The notes: generated from the sequence alone by a model not told the origin. A DNA stretch of 64,000 nucleotides from an uncultured Bryobacteraceae bacterium (GCA_938003835.1 CALKXJ010000006.1:1-64000), one strand, 5' to 3'; counted from the first letter of the stretch, positions 1 to 9,753 are shown. Numbers and translations are program-made.

Positions 1-715
<715 letters not shown>

Positions 716-789
716 TGGCTTATCCTCCATTGACTATCCGAATCAGCTGGGAAGCGGGCCGGCACGAGGGCGAGCCCGACACTCCACTA

Positions 790-816
790 CTAGCACACTC
801 TTGCGAGGAGTGACAA
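790..816 (-). promoter_or_regulatory. CIRCE-like HrcA operator upstream of groES-groEL
   Basis: The 27-bp dyad has arms CTAGCACAC and GAGTGACAA separated by nine bases. Each arm matches the CIRCE consensus TTAGCACTC-N9-GAGTGCTAA at 7 of 9 positions. CIRCE is the operator of the heat-shock repressor HrcA and normally sits just upstream of groESL. A TTGTCA resembling a -35 box on the minus strand (811-816) overlaps the dyad; its -10 partner is weak. Apart from this, the 731-943 gap shows nothing clear. Confidence 0.7.
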
Positions 817-943
817 CCCGAAGGAGCAAGTGTTATGTTCAAAACAATTTAGTGCCGCGCGGCAGTGGGCGCCCGTCAGGCGTCTCGCTGCTTGCCATCC
901 GTGCCGCACCGAGCTAGTCTAGAGGCCGAAGAGGCTTGGTTCG

Positions 944-3709
944 ATGCGCAACTTTGTCCTGGTATGGCTCCTGGGCTCGACCGCGCTGCCCGGCCAGGCT
1001 CAGTCGGAGCGGGCGCTCGCCTGGCTGCTCGGGCAAGTCAACGCCAACACCTCCGCCTTCTTCATCTATCGCGACCACGATGACGGGCGAAACGCCGCCA
1101 TGCCCTCGGGACTGTTTCCCGCCGGCGCGCGGCTGACGATCGACCCCGCTTGTCTGGATGATCCGGACTCTCCGAGCGGCTGCGCGACCGACCCGCGCCG
1201 CCTGGACTGCGAGAAGGGCACCGTCCTGCGGATCACCTGGCCGCGCATGGCCTCTTATGAATACGCCGGTTTGAACCTGGAAGAGCCGGAGGGCTACACC
1301 AGCCGCGCGCGGGGCATCGGGTACGACCTGCGGCCTGCTACGCACCTGGTCTTCCGCTACCGATCGCCGACCGGCATCAACGTCCGCTTCGGAATCAATA
1401 CCGGCGCCACCACGGCTCAAACGCCGTTTCAGCGCCTGCCGGCTTCCCGCTCCTGGTCGGAAATGCGGATTCCGATCGCTGAGCTGCGGCCACCGCTTAC
1501 CGACCTGCGCAACGTCCCCATTCCGTTTTTCGTCGTCAGCAACGGCGACCCGGTTGAAGGCTCGCCCGCCGGCGGCACGCTGCTGCTGGACGACATCCGC
1601 ATCGAGCCGGTGCCGTCCGGGCGGTCGACGATGGCCGCGCTGCCGCTCGCCTTCCGCACCTGCGGCGTCATCCCGGCGCCCGACGCTCTGCCCGGACGCG
1701 TTCCGATTCCCCCGGATCAACTGCTGCGCAATGTGGCCACGATCTACGAATCTTCGCTGGTTCTCTGGGCCCTGCTGCGGGACGGCTCGGCGGCCTCGCG
1801 GGTTGCGGCGCGGCAGATCGCCGACACGTTCGTGGCAGTGCACGCGCGAGACAACTCGGGCTTGCCGCTGCCCAAGACCAAAGGCGGCGCGGGACTCCGC
1901 AACGCTTACATGAACGGGCCGGCGACATTCCTCAATGACCAGATCGGTGGCGCCAAGGCGGGCGAGGCGCGGCTGGCGGGCTTCTCGATCGCCTCCGAGC
2001 GATGCGGGCCCAGCCGCTTCTGCCTAATTCTCGATGGGGCCACAGGCGGCAACAACGCCTTTGCGGTGATCGCGCTCCTGGCGGCGTGGCGGCAGTTGGG
2101 CGACGTGAGGTATCTCGAGGCGGCGCGCAGCATCGCCACCTGGATTTATGAAGCCCTGCTTGACACCTCCGAGGAGAGCTTCGGGGGCTACTTCGCCGGA
2201 TTTGAGGACGGCGGGGCTCCGGACCGGCGGCTGGCGAGCAAGAGCGTGGAGAACAACGCCGACATCGCAGCGGCCTTCTGGATGCTGGCCGATGTGGAGT
2301 CGGAGCAGTGCCGGCGGGCGGAGGCCGAGCAGTGGAAGCGGCGGGCGCGGGTGGCAGGCGATTTCGTCCTACGAATGTATGACTCGCGCGCCGGCCGTTT
2401 CTTTGCCGGCACCGCGCCCCCCGGCGCCGGCGGGCCGGGCTTACGCCTCGACGGCGAACGACGCGGCCAGGATGTCATCAACACCTACGACTTCCTGGAC
2501 GCGAATACCTTCATTCCGCTCGCGCTCATGTCGCTTCCGGACTACCGCGACGCGATCGACTGGCGGAGACCGGTGGATTGGGCGCTCCGCCAGAGCCAGC
2601 GGATCCAGGCCGGCGGCCGGGAGTTCGAAGGCTACAGCCTGGTGGAGCAGCCGGTAGCCGGGCCACGGGGCATCGCCTGGGAGTTTACCGCGCAATTGGT
2701 GGTCGCCATGCGCGCCGTGGACGCGCACTACGGCGCGCGGCGCTATGCGGCGCGGATTGCGGCTCTGCTCGAGGAGATCCGTCGCGCCCAGAGCTTTGCT
2801 CCCTTCGCCGAGGGCGGAGGCATCCCGGCGGCGACGCTCGAAAACGGCGAGCAGATCCCTCCTTATGAGGCCTGCCTGTCGACGCCGTTCCAGTGCATTC
2901 CGCAGCGGCCGGGCCTGGCCGCCACGGTCTGGGCAGTCTTCGCCGAGCGGGGCTGGAACCCGCTGGGCCGCGACGCCGTTCAGTTCGATCTGCTGCCGCG
3001 CGTAGTCAACGGCGCGAGCTTCGATGGTTGTCTCGCGCCGGGCTCGCTCCTCAGCCTCTTCCGGACGCCGCTGGGGGGCGGTGAGGAGGTCGCCTCGGGC
3101 TTCCCGCTGCCGGAGCAGTTGGCGGGGGCGCGTTTGGAGCTCGGCGGCCGCCCACTCAAGTTGCTCTACGCCGGTTTAGGCCAGCTCAACGCCCAGTTGC
3201 CCTACGAAGCCCCTTCCGGACGCCTTGAGCTCGAGCTGGTGCTTCCGGGGGGAGGCCGCGTCCCAGCTCCGGTCGAGGTCCGGCCGGCGGCGCCGGGAAT
3301 CTTTTTGCGCGATCCCGTACGATGCGTGGCGTTTCGTTCCGACGGGACGCGGGTGGAGGAGAAGACGCCGGCGGCGCCCGGCGGAGTGGTCACGGTGTTT
3401 CTGACCGGCGTGGGTCCAACCTCGCCTCCGGTCGCGACCGGCGAGGCGGCCCCGGCTGAGCCGCTGGCGCTGGTGCGCGCGCCCGCGGCCTTCAGGGTGG
3501 GCGGGTTGGAGGCGCGGTTATTGTTTTTCGGTTTGACTCCGTACACGGCGGGGGTCGCGCAAGCGAATCTCGAGCTGCCGGCCACTCTCGGTGCGGGTGA
3601 GCATGAGATCACGGCGGTGGTGGGCGGCATGCCGAGCAACGGTTGTCGCATACCGGTCTTCAGCGCAGCTCCGGGTCCGACTCAGGCCGGCGCCGCTGCG
3701 ATACGCTGA
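944..3709 (+). CDS. Large secreted protein: toroid-like domain with TIGR03437-type C-terminus
   Basis: 921 residues with a signal peptide (cleavage near GQAQ). Residues about 60-215 look like a beta-sandwich ligand-binding module. Residues about 240-660 are helical and rich in aromatic and acidic residues, with repeats such as NNAFAVIALLAAW and NNADIAAAFWMLADV. This resembles the (alpha/alpha)6-toroid fold of several glycoside hydrolases, but I cannot name a family. From about 665 (VVNGASFDGCLAPGS) to the end it matches the TIGR03437 module found in exported Solibacter-type proteins, including LLYAGLGQLNAQLPYE. The ribosome site is weak. A secreted carbohydrate-active function is inferred, not shown. 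Confidence 0.75.
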   Translation: MRNFVLVWLLGSTALPGQAQSERALAWLLGQVNANTSAFFIYRDHDDGRNAAMPSGLFPAGARLTIDPACLDDPDSPSGCATDPRRLDCEKGTVLRITWPRMASYEYAGLNLEEPEGYTSRARGIGYDLRPATHLVFRYRSPTGINVRFGINTGATTAQTPFQRLPASRSWSEMRIPIAELRPPLTDLRNVPIPFFVVSNGDPVEGSPAGGTLLLDDIRIEPVPSGRSTMAALPLAFRTCGVIPAPDALPGRVPIPPDQLLRNVATIYESSLVLWALLRDGSAASRVAARQIADTFVAVHARDNSGLPLPKTKGGAGLRNAYMNGPATFLNDQIGGAKAGEARLAGFSIASERCGPSRFCLILDGATGGNNAFAVIALLAAWRQLGDVRYLEAARSIATWIYEALLDTSEESFGGYFAGFEDGGAPDRRLASKSVENNADIAAAFWMLADVESEQCRRAEAEQWKRRARVAGDFVLRMYDSRAGRFFAGTAPPGAGGPGLRLDGERRGQDVINTYDFLDANTFIPLALMSLPDYRDAIDWRRPVDWALRQSQRIQAGGREFEGYSLVEQPVAGPRGIAWEFTAQLVVAMRAVDAHYGARRYAARIAALLEEIRRAQSFAPFAEGGGIPAATLENGEQIPPYEACLSTPFQCIPQRPGLAATVWAVFAERGWNPLGRDAVQFDLLPRVVNGASFDGCLAPGSLLSLFRTPLGGGEEVASGFPLPEQLAGARLELGGRPLKLLYAGLGQLNAQLPYEAPSGRLELELVLPGGGRVPAPVEVRPAAPGIFLRDPVRCVAFRSDGTRVEEKTPAAPGGVVTVFLTGVGPTSPPVATGEAAPAEPLALVRAPAAFRVGGLEARLLFFGLTPYTAGVAQANLELPATLGAGEHEITAVVGGMPSNGCRIPVFSAAPGPTQAGAAAIR

Positions 3710-3716
3710 GATTGTC

Positions 3717-4835
3717 ATGCAGAAGAATCGTGATCGCCTCGAGGCGACGCGCCGCACCTGGTTCAAAGCGGCGCTGGCAGGGCTGGCCGGCGCAGCCCTG
3801 CCCGCGCGCGCGACCTCCGGCAAGCTGGGCATCCCGGGTCCGTACCCTGGCCGGGTCGTCGCCGTCTCCCATCCGGCCTCGATCGTCGACGGCGCCTATC
3901 AGGCCGAGCCGGTGCGCCAGATGATGCGCCGGGGCATGATGGAGCTCACGGGAGCGGACGGCTGGGTGGACGCCTGGCGCGTCTTTTTCGAGCCGGGCGA
4001 TGTCGTCGCGATCAAGGTCTGCCCCGTCGGAGGGCGCTACCTTTGTTCCGACGCCCTGGTGCTGCATGAGATCCTTGCAGGGCTGGAGGCGGCGGGCGTG
4101 CGGCGCGACGATATCCTCGTTTACAACCGCTACCGGCGGGAGACTTATGAAGCGGGTATCCACCGCTGGATCCCGGAAGGCATCAAGCTCACTTGGGCGT
4201 CGGAGGCCTACAACAAGATCCAGCAGGATATGGGCGGCTACGATCCGGACGTCTTCGTCGAGCTGCCGCTAGCCGTGCCGGGACAGGACTGGCGGGAGGA
4301 GCGCGTGCGCCGCTCCTATGTGGCGCGCATCCTCACGCGCCAGGTCAACAAGGTGGTGAACCTGCCGGTGGTCAAGCACCACCAGGCCGCCGGGGTGACC
4401 ATCGCGCTCAAGAACCTCTCGCACGGCTTCGTCAACAACGTCGAGCGGAGCCACGCCACCTACACGCTGAACGCCACGGGCACCTTCATTCCCGCGGTGG
4501 TGAGCCGGCCCGAGTTTCGTGAAAAGGTGGTCCTGCACATCGTCGACGGCGTCAAGGCCCAGTATCACGGCGGGCCGGGCGGGGTGCGGCAGTTCATGTG
4601 GGAGCACAAGACGATCTACTTTGCCACCGACCCGGTGGCGGTGGACAAAGTCGGCTGGCGGGTGCTCGACGAAAAGCGGGCCGAGGTGGGTCTGGAGCCG
4701 ATCGCCATCGCCCGACCCGACCGGTGGAGTCCCTACCTGCGCGGCCAAGTGGAGCACATCGAGCTGGCCGGCGCGCTTGGCCTCGGGATCTTCGACGACG
4801 CCAAGATCGACGTGCGGCGGATCGAGTTGAGCTAA
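3717..4835 (+). CDS. Tat-exported DUF362 family protein
   Basis: 372 residues. The start was placed at 3717 because the sequence then opens with a Tat-like signal (ATRRTWFKAALAGLAGAALPARA); the longer open frame overlaps the previous gene. The body has the DUF362 pattern: VVAIKVCPVGG, the segment VNKVVNLPVVKHHQAAGVTIALKNLSHG, and a C-terminal IYFATDPVAVDKVGW. DUF362 proteins are of unknown function and are often associated with iron-sulfur proteins; no ferredoxin motif is visible here. It follows the toroid protein by seven bases, so the two are probably co-transcribed. Confidence 0.8.
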   Translation: MQKNRDRLEATRRTWFKAALAGLAGAALPARATSGKLGIPGPYPGRVVAVSHPASIVDGAYQAEPVRQMMRRGMMELTGADGWVDAWRVFFEPGDVVAIKVCPVGGRYLCSDALVLHEILAGLEAAGVRRDDILVYNRYRRETYEAGIHRWIPEGIKLTWASEAYNKIQQDMGGYDPDVFVELPLAVPGQDWREERVRRSYVARILTRQVNKVVNLPVVKHHQAAGVTIALKNLSHGFVNNVERSHATYTLNATGTFIPAVVSRPEFREKVVLHIVDGVKAQYHGGPGGVRQFMWEHKTIYFATDPVAVDKVGWRVLDEKRAEVGLEPIAIARPDRWSPYLRGQVEHIELAGALGLGIFDDAKIDVRRIELS

Positions 4836-4839
4836 TACC

Positions 4840-5724
4840 TTAACCCTTTAGATCCCGGAACGCCTCTTCGATCTCTTTTCGGGCCTCCGGCGACGGAGGG
4901 ATCAGGGGCAGACGGGGCGGGCCGCCGTAATAGCCGTTCAGATCCATCGCGTACTTGAGGCCGGGTATGCCGTACTTGGTCGTCACCAGGTGGGCGGCGT
5001 AGCCGATGCGGTTCTGCCAGTCGAGCGCGGCGGCGGTGTCGCGCGTGCGGTGCGCCTCCCAGATGGCGATGGTGGCGTAGGGGGCGGCGTTGGCGAAGGC
5101 CAGCACCGCGCCGACGGCGCCGACGGCGAGCGAGGGCCACAGCGTCGGCGCCGAGCCCACCAGCACGCGGAAGCCCGGCTTGACCTCGCGGATCATCCGC
5201 ATGACCTTCTCGAGATTGCCGGAACTCTCCTTGACGGCGATGATGTTGGGGTGGTGCGAGAGCTCGGCCACCGCCTCGGGCGCGATGTCGAGCCCGGTCG
5301 CCTGCGGCCAGTTGTAAATCATCAGCGGGATCTTCACCTGGTCGGCCACGGCGCGGTAATAGAGCACCTGGGCAGCGGGGTTGTTCAGCAGGTTCTTGTA
5401 ATAGTGCGGCGTCCGCACCATGGCGGCCTTATAGCCGATGGCGGCGGCACGGTTGGTCAGATCCACCGTCTCGCGGACGCTCTCCATGCCGGTGCCCGCG
5501 ATGAGGATCTTCTCCGGGGCGGCGTACTCGGCCACCCACTCCCAGAGCTGCACTTTCTCTTCGGTGGTGAGATAGACGCTTTCGCCGGTGGAGCCGCAGA
5601 CCACATAGCCGGCGAGCGCGGTCTGGTTCCACTTCTCGATGTTGTATTTGACCTTAGCCTTGTAAAGATTGCCCTCGTGATCGAAAGGAGTGGCAATCGG
5701 CGGGAAGATTCCTTCCAGCTTCAT
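4840..5724 (-). CDS. Dihydrodipicolinate synthase-family aldolase
   Basis: 294 residues of the class I pyruvate-type aldolase/lyase family (DapA, N-acetylneuraminate lyase, 4-hydroxy-2-oxoglutarate aldolase). Visible are the substrate loop GSTGES (44-49), the catalytic tyrosine in MIYNWP (Tyr137) and the Schiff-base lysine in VKESSG (Lys165). The full TIM barrel is present. It lies just downstream of atpE on the same strand, but a terminator intervenes. It sits among secreted catabolic genes rather than lysine genes, so a sugar-acid or hydroxyproline-type aldolase is at least as likely as DapA. The substrate cannot be read from sequence. Confidence 0.87.
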   Translation of the reverse strand: MKLEGIFPPIATPFDHEGNLYKAKVKYNIEKWNQTALAGYVVCGSTGESVYLTTEEKVQLWEWVAEYAAPEKILIAGTGMESVRETVDLTNRAAAIGYKAAMVRTPHYYKNLLNNPAAQVLYYRAVADQVKIPLMIYNWPQATGLDIAPEAVAELSHHPNIIAVKESSGNLEKVMRMIREVKPGFRVLVGSAPTLWPSLAVGAVGAVLAFANAAPYATIAIWEAHRTRDTAAALDWQNRIGYAAHLVTTKYGIPGLKYAMDLNGYYGGPPRLPLIPPSPEARKEIEEAFRDLKG

Positions 5725-5735
5725 AGCTCAAGAAA

Positions 5736-5768
5736 CAAAAAGGCCCCCGCCACCTCGAGCGCGGGGAC
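5736..5768 (-). terminator. Rho-independent terminator after atpE
   Basis: On the minus strand a CCCCGC/GCGGGG stem with a ten-base loop is followed by GCC and a run of five T. It lies 17 bases past the atpE stop, between atpE and the aldolase start at 5724. It ends the Fo transcript and separates it from the aldolase. Confidence 0.75.
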
Positions 5769-5784
5769 CCTGGTTGGAACGGAC

Positions 5785-6078
5785 TTAGACAACCTTGATG
5801 AAGACGATCACCAGCGTGTAGAGCGCCAGCGACTCGATCAGCGCCAATCCCAGAATCAGCGCAAACCGGATCGCGCCGGCGGCCGCGGGGTTCCTCGCCA
5901 TGCCCTCGGCGCAGGCGGCCACCGCTTTGGCCTGCCCCAGGCCGCACAGACCGGAAGCGATCGCCATGGAAAAACCGCTCGTGATGGCGACCCAGTTGGT
6001 GGCGCCGCCCTCCTGGGCCAGCACGGGGCCGGCAAAAACGAACAGAGCCAGCAGAATCAGAAACAGCTTCGCGTTCAT
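5785..6078 (-). CDS. atpE: ATP synthase Fo subunit c
   Basis: 97 residues forming the ion-carrying rotor subunit. A signal-like segment (1-21, ending VLAQ) precedes two transmembrane helices joined by the polar loop ARNPAA (61-66), the normal hairpin. The ion-binding carboxylate is Glu82 in LALIESLALYTLVI. Gln49 on helix 1, Ser83 and Tyr87 match residues used in sodium-binding c-rings, but the usual threonine after the serine is Leu84. It is the last gene of the atpZ-atpI-atpB-atpE run and is followed by a terminator. Confidence 0.95.
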   Translation of the reverse strand: MNAKLFLILLALFVFAGPVLAQEGGATNWVAITSGFSMAIASGLCGLGQAKAVAACAEGMARNPAAAGAIRFALILGLALIESLALYTLVIVFIKVV

Positions 6079-6182
6079 CGCTCGAGCATTCTCCTTCCTT
6101 GTATAAACCGCTTCCAGGAGGTGGTTCCCGCCATCCTCTTGCAGCCGGGCTCACACTGGAAGCCTATCATGCCGGTATGAAA

Positions 6183-6920
6183 TCAGTGCGCGTGTTCGAC
6201 CGCCCCCTGCACGTACACCATGGTGAGCAGCACGAAGATATAAGCCTGGAGGACGCCGACGAAGACGTGCAGGGCCATGAAGACCACAGGCACCAGAAAG
6301 TAAGTGAGGCCCAGGAAAACAAGAAAGACGTTTTCGCCGGCGAACATATTCGCAAATAGACGGACGGTGAGCGAGAGCGGCCGCGCCAGGTGACTCACGA
6401 TCTCGATGGGAAACATGATCGGCGCCAGCCACCAGACCGGGCCGGCGAAATGCGCGGCATAGCGCAGGGGGCCGTGTTCCCGGATGCCCATCAGGTTGTA
6501 GTAAAAAAACGCGAACAGGGCGCAGCCGAGGGGCACCGGAGCGAACATCGTCGGCGACTCGAACGCCGGTAAAATGCCGAGCTCGTTGCCGAACAAGATA
6601 AACAGGAAGAGGGTGGCGAACAGGTGCAGGTATTTTGGCCCGTGGTGGCCGATGATCTCCTCGGACTGGCCCCGCAGGAAACCGTAGATGATCTCGAAGA
6701 AGTGCTGGAGACCGCCGGGCTGGTCCATCGAAAGGCGCGGGCGCAGCCAGGCAAATAGAGCGACGAGCACCAGGAAGACGACAATCTGAAGGACGACGAA
6801 GTTCGACCAGGGCTTGTCGGGGTGCTCGGCTTCGAGTCCGACGAGCGCCAGCGCCCAGTTGGCCGGCCCGGCCAGGTAGCGGTTGAACAGCGCGGTCACC
6901 CAAAGCTCATGTTCGGGCAT
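6183..6920 (-). CDS. atpB: ATP synthase Fo subunit a
   Basis: 245 residues, the stator subunit that forms the ion half-channels against the c-ring. The essential arginine is Arg187 in PLSLTVRLFANMFAGE, and GNELGILPAF marks helix 4. Several membrane helices are evident. The start MPEHELWVTALF at 6920 was preferred over the upstream ATG at 6968, which would add 16 unusual residues lying inside atpI. It overlaps the end of atpI by 14 bp, so translation is probably coupled. Confidence 0.95.
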   Translation of the reverse strand: MPEHELWVTALFNRYLAGPANWALALVGLEAEHPDKPWSNFVVLQIVVFLVLVALFAWLRPRLSMDQPGGLQHFFEIIYGFLRGQSEEIIGHHGPKYLHLFATLFLFILFGNELGILPAFESPTMFAPVPLGCALFAFFYYNLMGIREHGPLRYAAHFAGPVWWLAPIMFPIEIVSHLARPLSLTVRLFANMFAGENVFLVFLGLTYFLVPVVFMALHVFVGVLQAYIFVLLTMVYVQGAVEHAH

Positions 6921-7302
6921 AGACGAGCTCGTAAAGGATCTCCACCAGGACGGCGGCGACGGCGACAAACAAGCCGACCAGCGCGGCCAGGATGTTGACC
7001 TTGAAGTATTTCACTATAACATAGCCGGCCGCGCCGAACAGCACATAGCGCAGCGGCAGCAGCAGCTTCAGTCCCTTGCGCGGCCTCGACGGGGCGGGTT
7101 CGAGCGAATCGGCCAGATGGTGCAGCCACCGGAAGTTGATCACCGAGACGGCGGCGCCGATGAGGAAGCCCAGGCTGGTCGACCAGCCGGCCTGCCAGGC
7201 GGCGACGAGCGCGCCGGCGATGCCGATCCACAGCATGTGCAGGTAGATGCGCCGGATTGCGCGCTGGTAGAACAGCTCGTCGGCGCCAGGCGCTTCACTC
7301 AC
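6907..7302 (-). CDS. atpI: ATP synthase subunit I-like membrane protein
   Basis: 131 residues with about four membrane segments (around 21-40, 43-58, 82-100 and 106-126) and a basic linker EPAPSRPRKG. Size, hydropathy and position directly before atpB fit the AtpI/UncI family, thought to help c-ring assembly or ion uptake. Sequence conservation in this family is low, so the call leans on context. Its start overlaps the atpZ stop by 8 bp and its end overlaps the atpB start. Confidence 0.75.
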   Translation of the reverse strand: MSEAPGADELFYQRAIRRIYLHMLWIGIAGALVAAWQAGWSTSLGFLIGAAVSVINFRWLHHLADSLEPAPSRPRKGLKLLLPLRYVLFGAAGYVIVKYFKVNILAALVGLFVAVAAVLVEILYELVYART

Positions 7303-7510
7303 CGGAGTCGCGCTGCACCTCCCGGATGAGCTCGATGAAACCCGCGGCGATGCCCACCAGCAGGAAGATGATATAGAAGAAAGACGTGCCGAAGAGCCGG
7401 TCGAGCAAATGGCCGATCAGGTAGCCCACCAGCACGCAGGCCGGTAAGACGAAGGCGAGCGAAGTGTACCGGCCCACCGCCACCCAAGGGCTGCGGTCGC
7501 GTTTGGCCAT
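7295..7510 (-). CDS. atpZ: AtpZ/AtpI-family small membrane protein
   Basis: 71 residues starting MAKRDRSPWVAVGRYTSLAF. It has two transmembrane helices (about 17-36 and 44-60) and the pattern VLVGYLIGHLLDRLFGTSF typical of AtpZ, a small protein encoded at the head of many ATP synthase operons and linked to magnesium/calcium transport. The longer reading frame that contains it runs through the divergent neighbouring gene and was rejected. It begins the Fo operon; 78 bp separate it from the divergent dehydrogenase operon. Confidence 0.8.
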   Translation of the reverse strand: MAKRDRSPWVAVGRYTSLAFVLPACVLVGYLIGHLLDRLFGTSFFYIIFLLVGIAAGFIELIREVQRDSGE

Positions 7511-7588
7511 CCTATGGGATTCTACCGCGCGTCGGGGGGCGGCAGGGGCAGGAGGTGGGATATCATAGCCGAATCGGGTGAAAACAGG

Positions 7589-8101
7589 ATGAAACGATCG
7601 CCTCGTCTGGATCGACGTCGGTTTCTGGCAGTCTCCGGCGCCGCGCCCACGCTGGCCTGCTCGCGGGCCGGGCGCCGCTGGCGCTTCTTCACTGAGGAGG
7701 AGGCGGCCACCGCGGCGGCCGTCTGCGACCAGATCATTCCCCGAGATGAAGACCCCGGGGCCGTGGAGACGGGCGCGGTGGAATTCATTGACCGCCAGCT
7801 CAAGGGTCACTACCGGCACTGGCAGCGGGCCTACCGCGAGGGCTTGCGCGAGATCGATGAGGCCGCCCGCGCGAAGTTCGGAAGAGCGTTCGCTTCCCTC
7901 GGCCCGGCAGAGCAGCTCGAGCTCGTGCGCGAGCGCGAGAAGACGCCGTTCTTCCGCCTGATCACGGACCACACGATGCAGAGCTTTTACGGCGACCCGC
8001 GCCACGGCGGCAACCGCGACTTCGCAAGTTGGCGCATGCTCGGCATCGCCAACCCGCCGGTGCGGGGCCGCCAGCAGTACGATCTGCGGGCGTCGCAGTA
8101 G
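7589..8101 (+). CDS. Gluconate 2-dehydrogenase subunit 3-like protein, Tat-exported
   Basis: 170 residues. The start at 7589 opens with a Tat signal (LDRRRFLAVSGAAPTLACSRA). The mature part begins FFTEEEAATAAAVCDQIIPRDEDPGA, the signature of the gluconate_2-dh3 family, the small subunit that accompanies membrane-bound GMC dehydrogenases and often carries the export signal for them. It ends nine bases before the GMC gene, fitting a heterodimer exported together. The C-terminal half ends in WRMLGIANPPVRGRQQYDL. Confidence 0.88.
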   Translation: MKRSPRLDRRRFLAVSGAAPTLACSRAGRRWRFFTEEEAATAAAVCDQIIPRDEDPGAVETGAVEFIDRQLKGHYRHWQRAYREGLREIDEAARAKFGRAFASLGPAEQLELVREREKTPFFRLITDHTMQSFYGDPRHGGNRDFASWRMLGIANPPVRGRQQYDLRASQ

Positions 8102-8110
8102 GAGGGCGAG

Positions 8111-9748
8111 GTGGCGCTGCGACATGTGGATGCGGTGGTGATCGGCTCGGGCGCCGGCGGCGGCATTGTGGCCAAGGAGCTGGCGACGGCCGGCATGACG
8201 GTGGTCTTACTCGAGCGCGGCCGCTGGATATCGCCCTACGAGTGCGCCAAGGACGATCTGCGCAACCAGCGCACCTCGGTGCTCGGCGCCTCCTTCGGGC
8301 CGGAGGACGAAGGCAACCCGCGCGTCAAGGTGAATCGCGACGGCAGCGAAGAGATCGTCTATCCGAGCCGGGGCGCCTACCACAACAATGCGATGTGTGT
8401 GGGCGGGGGCACGGCCAGCTATGGGGCGATGGCGTGGCGCTTCATGGCGCAGGATTTTCGCATGCGCTCGATCTACGGCGCCGTCGAAGGCAGCACGCTC
8501 GAGGACTGGCCGATCAGCTACGACGACCTCGAACCCTATTACGAGAAGGCCGAATATGAACTCGGCGTCTCGGGCGACGTCGAGCCGGACCCGTTCAAAG
8601 CACCGCGGCGCAAGCCGCTTCCGATGCCGCCGCTGGCGCCGAACCTCGAATACAGGATCCTGAAGCCGGCGGCTTTGCGGCTGGGCCTGCATCCGTTCGA
8701 CATTCCCATGCTGCGCAACAGCGTTCCCTACGACGGGCGGGGCGCCTGCATGCGCTGCCGCTGGTGCGTAGGCTTCGCCTGCGAGGTAAACGCCAAAAAC
8801 GGCACGCAGAACACGGTGATTCCGAAGGCGCTCGCTACCGGGCGCTGCAAGCTGCGGACGCGGGCCGTGGCAAAGGAGATTCTGCTCACCGCGCAGGGCA
8901 AGGCGCGCGGCGTGGCTTATATCGACCAGAATGATCGGCTCCAGGAACAGACCGCCGATCTGGTGGTGGTCTCCTGCGGGGCGATCGAGTCGGCGCGCCT
9001 GCTGCTCAACTCCAGGAGCCGCCTTTTCCCGAACGGCATCGGCAACAATCACGACTGGGTCGGCCGCAACCTCCAGGGTCATACCTACACCGGCGCCAAC
9101 GGCCTGCTGCCGTTTGACTGCTACGACGATTTGGGCCCGGGGGCGGGTATCGCCATTTGCGATTACAACCACGGCAATCCGGGCCTGGTGGGCGGCGGGA
9201 TGCTCTGCAATGAGTTCATTCGCCTCCCCTACCAGTACCTGGGGCGCATGCCGCCGTGGGTGCCGGCATGGGGAAAGGAACACAAGGACTTCGTCCGGAA
9301 GTGGTACCGCCGCACGATCAATGTGCAAGGGCCGGTACAGGAGATGCCGGTCTTTGAATCGAGGGTCCAGGTCGATCCCAAGGTCAAGGACCGCTGGGGC
9401 ATCCCGGCGGCGCGGCTATCGGGTTACAAGCATCCCCACACGCTCGAGATCGCCGACTTTCTCTCGCGGCGCGCCGAGGAGTGGGTGAAGGAGGCGGGTG
9501 CGATCCGCACCTGGCGGCGCGTGCCAAACGATGACCTGAGCGCAGGCCAGCACCAGGCGGGCACCTGTCGGATGGGCAACGATCCGAAGACCTCGGTCGT
9601 GGACCGCTACTGCCGCGTCCACGACGTCGAGAACCTTTACGTGGTGGACGCGAGCGTCCACGTCACCAATGGCGGGTTCAATCCGGTTCTGACGATCATG
9701 GCGATCGCCTACTGGGCCTCGGCCCACCTTGTGCGGAGCAGGAGCTGA
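8111..9748 (+). CDS. GMC-family FAD-dependent dehydrogenase
   Basis: 545 residues. The N-terminal dinucleotide fold is clear (VVIGSGAGGGIVAKEL, GxGxxG at 12-17), with VVLLERG at the end of strand 2. The C-terminal GMC module is present: HQAGTCRMGNDPK, YVVDASVHVTNGGFNP and TIMAIAYWAS. The cysteine-rich stretch CMRCRWCVGFACEVNAK is typical of the gluconate/sorbitol dehydrogenase subgroup. It starts with GTG, with AGGAGG five bases upstream. It lacks its own signal and is probably exported with the Tat-bearing small subunit. The substrate is likely a sugar, sugar acid or polyol, but it is not determined by sequence. Confidence 0.92.
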   Translation: MALRHVDAVVIGSGAGGGIVAKELATAGMTVVLLERGRWISPYECAKDDLRNQRTSVLGASFGPEDEGNPRVKVNRDGSEEIVYPSRGAYHNNAMCVGGGTASYGAMAWRFMAQDFRMRSIYGAVEGSTLEDWPISYDDLEPYYEKAEYELGVSGDVEPDPFKAPRRKPLPMPPLAPNLEYRILKPAALRLGLHPFDIPMLRNSVPYDGRGACMRCRWCVGFACEVNAKNGTQNTVIPKALATGRCKLRTRAVAKEILLTAQGKARGVAYIDQNDRLQEQTADLVVVSCGAIESARLLLNSRSRLFPNGIGNNHDWVGRNLQGHTYTGANGLLPFDCYDDLGPGAGIAICDYNHGNPGLVGGGMLCNEFIRLPYQYLGRMPPWVPAWGKEHKDFVRKWYRRTINVQGPVQEMPVFESRVQVDPKVKDRWGIPAARLSGYKHPHTLEIADFLSRRAEEWVKEAGAIRTWRRVPNDDLSAGQHQAGTCRMGNDPKTSVVDRYCRVHDVENLYVVDASVHVTNGGFNPVLTIMAIAYWASAHLVRSRS

Positions 9749-9753
9749 CACGA

